Assembly: GCA_002403075.1 (NCBI GenBank)
Contig: DHHB01000050.1
Location: 15,607 to 31,476, forward strand
Direction of reading: 5' to 3'
Source of the DNA: a bacterium UBP1_UBA4783
GTDB lineage: Bacteria; Krumholzibacteriota; Krumholzibacteriia; Krumholzibacteriales; Krumholzibacteriaceae
Length of the DNA: 15,870 nucleotides
Of this stretch, positions 14,719 through 15,870 are shown piece after piece. A model generated the notes under the pieces. That model was not told the DNA's origin. It did not search any database and was given only the letters and a program-made list of their open reading frames with translations. The first letter of the stretch is position 1, and every line of letters begins with the position of its first letter. The translations under genes were made by a program, and so were the position numbers.

Positions 14719-15803
14719 TGCTGTACCACTTTCTCTATCCGCTCCGCGACTACTTCTTCGCGTTCAACGTGTTCCGGTACATCACGTTCCGATCCGCCTA
14801 CGCGATGGTCACCGCGCTCGCGATCTGCTTCATCTTCGGGCCGCGCCTCATCCGCTGGCTCCGGTCGGTGCAGATCGGCCAGCGCATACGCGACGAGGTT
14901 CCCTCGGCCCATCGGGCCAAGGAGGGCACGCCGACGATGGGAGGGATACTCATCATCGCCGCGATCCTCGTGCCGACGCTCCTCTGGAGCAACCTCGCGA
15001 ACCCGTACGTCCAACTCGCCGTCGTCGTGACGATCTGGACCGGTCTCATCGGATTCGTCGACGATTACCTGCGCGTCGTGAAAAAGACCAAGAACGGCCT
15101 CGTGGGGCGCTACAAGCTGCTCGGCCAGTTCGTCTTCGGCGCCGCGCTCGGCGTCTTCCTCTTCGTGCACCCCCTCGCGCGCGAGGGAGCGACGCAGAGC
15201 GTCGTCCCGTTCCTCAAGGACTACTACATCGAATGGGGCGTTCTCTACATCCCCTTCGTGATCTTCATCGTCATGGGATCCTCGAACGCCGTCAACCTCA
15301 CGGACGGCCTCGACGGCCTCGCGGCGGGCGCCTCCGCCTTCAGCTTCTTCGCGTTCGCCGCTCTCGCCTACCTCAGTGGCCACAGGAATTTCGCGGCCTA
15401 TCTCAACATCCCGTACCTCCCCGGATGCGGCGAGCTGACCGTGTACTGCATGTCGGTCGTCGGGGCCTCTCTCGGGTTCCTCTGGTACAACACGCACCCG
15501 GCTCAGATATTCATGGGCGACACGGGCTCCCTCGCCCTCGGCGGCGCGCTCGGCACGGTCGCCATCCTCCTCAAGAAAGAGCTCCTGCTCGTCGTCATCG
15601 GCGGGATCTTCGTCGCCGAGGCGGTATCGGTCATCCTGCAGGTCGGCTCGTTCAAGCTCACGGGAAAGCGGATATTCAACATGGCGCCCTTCCACCATCA
15701 CTTCGAGCTCATGGGCTGGAAAGAGGAGAAGGTCGTCGTGAGGTTCTGGATCATCGCGGCGCTGCTCGCGCTGCTCAGCATCAGCACGCTCAAGCTGCAG
15801 TGA
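14718..15803 (+). CDS. mraY: Phospho-MurNAc-pentapeptide translocase MraY
   Basis: Inner-membrane enzyme that transfers phospho-MurNAc-pentapeptide to undecaprenyl phosphate, making lipid I. Seen: 361 residues, the usual length, with about ten hydrophobic segments. KEGTPTMGG begins at residue 68. FVDDYLRVVKK contains the D115-D116 pair. NLTDGLDGLA contains D196 and D199. MGDTGSLALGG contains D268, and PFHHHFE has the H326-H328 triad that closes the active site. The motifs are intact, so the enzyme should be active. The start ATG overlaps the murF stop by one base. A 23-base gap leads to murD. Confidence 0.99.
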   Translation: MLYHFLYPLRDYFFAFNVFRYITFRSAYAMVTALAICFIFGPRLIRWLRSVQIGQRIRDEVPSAHRAKEGTPTMGGILIIAAILVPTLLWSNLANPYVQLAVVVTIWTGLIGFVDDYLRVVKKTKNGLVGRYKLLGQFVFGAALGVFLFVHPLAREGATQSVVPFLKDYYIEWGVLYIPFVIFIVMGSSNAVNLTDGLDGLAAGASAFSFFAFAALAYLSGHRNFAAYLNIPYLPGCGELTVYCMSVVGASLGFLWYNTHPAQIFMGDTGSLALGGALGTVAILLKKELLLVVIGGIFVAEAVSVILQVGSFKLTGKRIFNMAPFHHHFELMGWKEEKVVVRFWIIAALLALLSISTLKLQ

Positions 15804-15826
15804 CGAACGGGAGGAACGGCGAAGAG

Positions 15827-15870
15827 ATGGCGCGAACGAACGCAGACGCCCGCTACCGGGGAAAGACGGT
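15827..15870 (+). CDS. murD: UDP-MurNAc-L-Ala: D-Glu ligase MurD, N-terminal fragment (runs off the window)
   Basis: Only about 14 codons are visible: MARTNADARYRGKTV up to the edge. The 'Y-x-G-K-x-V' ending is the usual lead into the first Rossmann strand of MurD, and murD directly follows mraY in most dcw clusters. GGGAGG at 15809-15814 upstream is 12 bases from the ATG, slightly far; GAAGAG lies directly before the start. The name rests mainly on position and this short motif, so other genes starting here are possible. Confidence 0.8.
   Translation, partial: MARTNADARYRGKT

Noticed and set aside
1..15870. CRISPR arrays, insertion sequences, tRNA or rRNA genes, attachment sites
   Set aside because: No repeat-spacer arrays, transposase genes, terminal inverted repeats, or tRNA/rRNA-like sequences were recognised by eye; almost all of the window is coding.

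Overview
The window is a very GC-rich stretch in which every supported gene lies on the + strand. It holds two gene blocks separated by one short AT-rich regulatory gap. The right block is the start of a division and cell wall (dcw) cluster: mraZ, a STAS-like gene, rsmH, ftsL, ftsI, murE, murF, mraY and the first codons of murD. MurE carries the DNPR motif of meso-diaminopimelate-adding enzymes, so the wall is probably of DAP type. GC content, frequent GTG starts, PASTA repeats on FtsI and the STAS-like insertion suggest a little-studied, high-GC bacterial lineage. An Eisenbacteria- or Krumholzibacteriota-like candidate phylum is my guess, but the sequence alone does not prove it.

Left block (1-7311): six tightly packed genes for a surface polysaccharide or glycan. 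They are the C-terminal part of a CapD/FlaA1-type nucleotide-sugar 4,6-dehydratase cut by the window edge, a FemAB/GNAT-fold acyltransferase-like protein, a Wzx-type flippase, a GT4-like cytoplasmic glycosyltransferase, a polytopic GT-C-like protein with an Asp-Asp motif, and a class I SAM methyltransferase. Gaps are 7 bases or overlaps of 4-10 bases, so this looks like one operon. Its genes cover sugar activation, assembly, flipping, and periplasmic or terminal modification. The cluster continues off the left edge.

Gap (7312-7465): the only real intergenic region. It holds a strong sigma-70-like promoter (TTGACA, 17-base spacer, TATTGT). Overlapping its spacer and -10 are three perfect TGGGG repeats at exact 10-base periodicity, the known operator layout for MraZ. 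The dcw operon is therefore very likely autorepressed by its first product.

Right block (7466-15870): neighbouring genes overlap by 1-14 bases or are separated by 9-23 bases, which suggests translational coupling. MraZ is the regulator, RsmH methylates 16S rRNA, and FtsL and FtsI build septal peptidoglycan. MurE and MurF complete the UDP-MurNAc-pentapeptide, MraY moves it to the lipid carrier, and MurD begins at the right edge. The unexpected member is a 125-residue STAS-like protein between mraZ and rsmH that lacks the phosphorylatable serine of classical anti-anti-sigma factors. It is the best candidate here for something not previously described.
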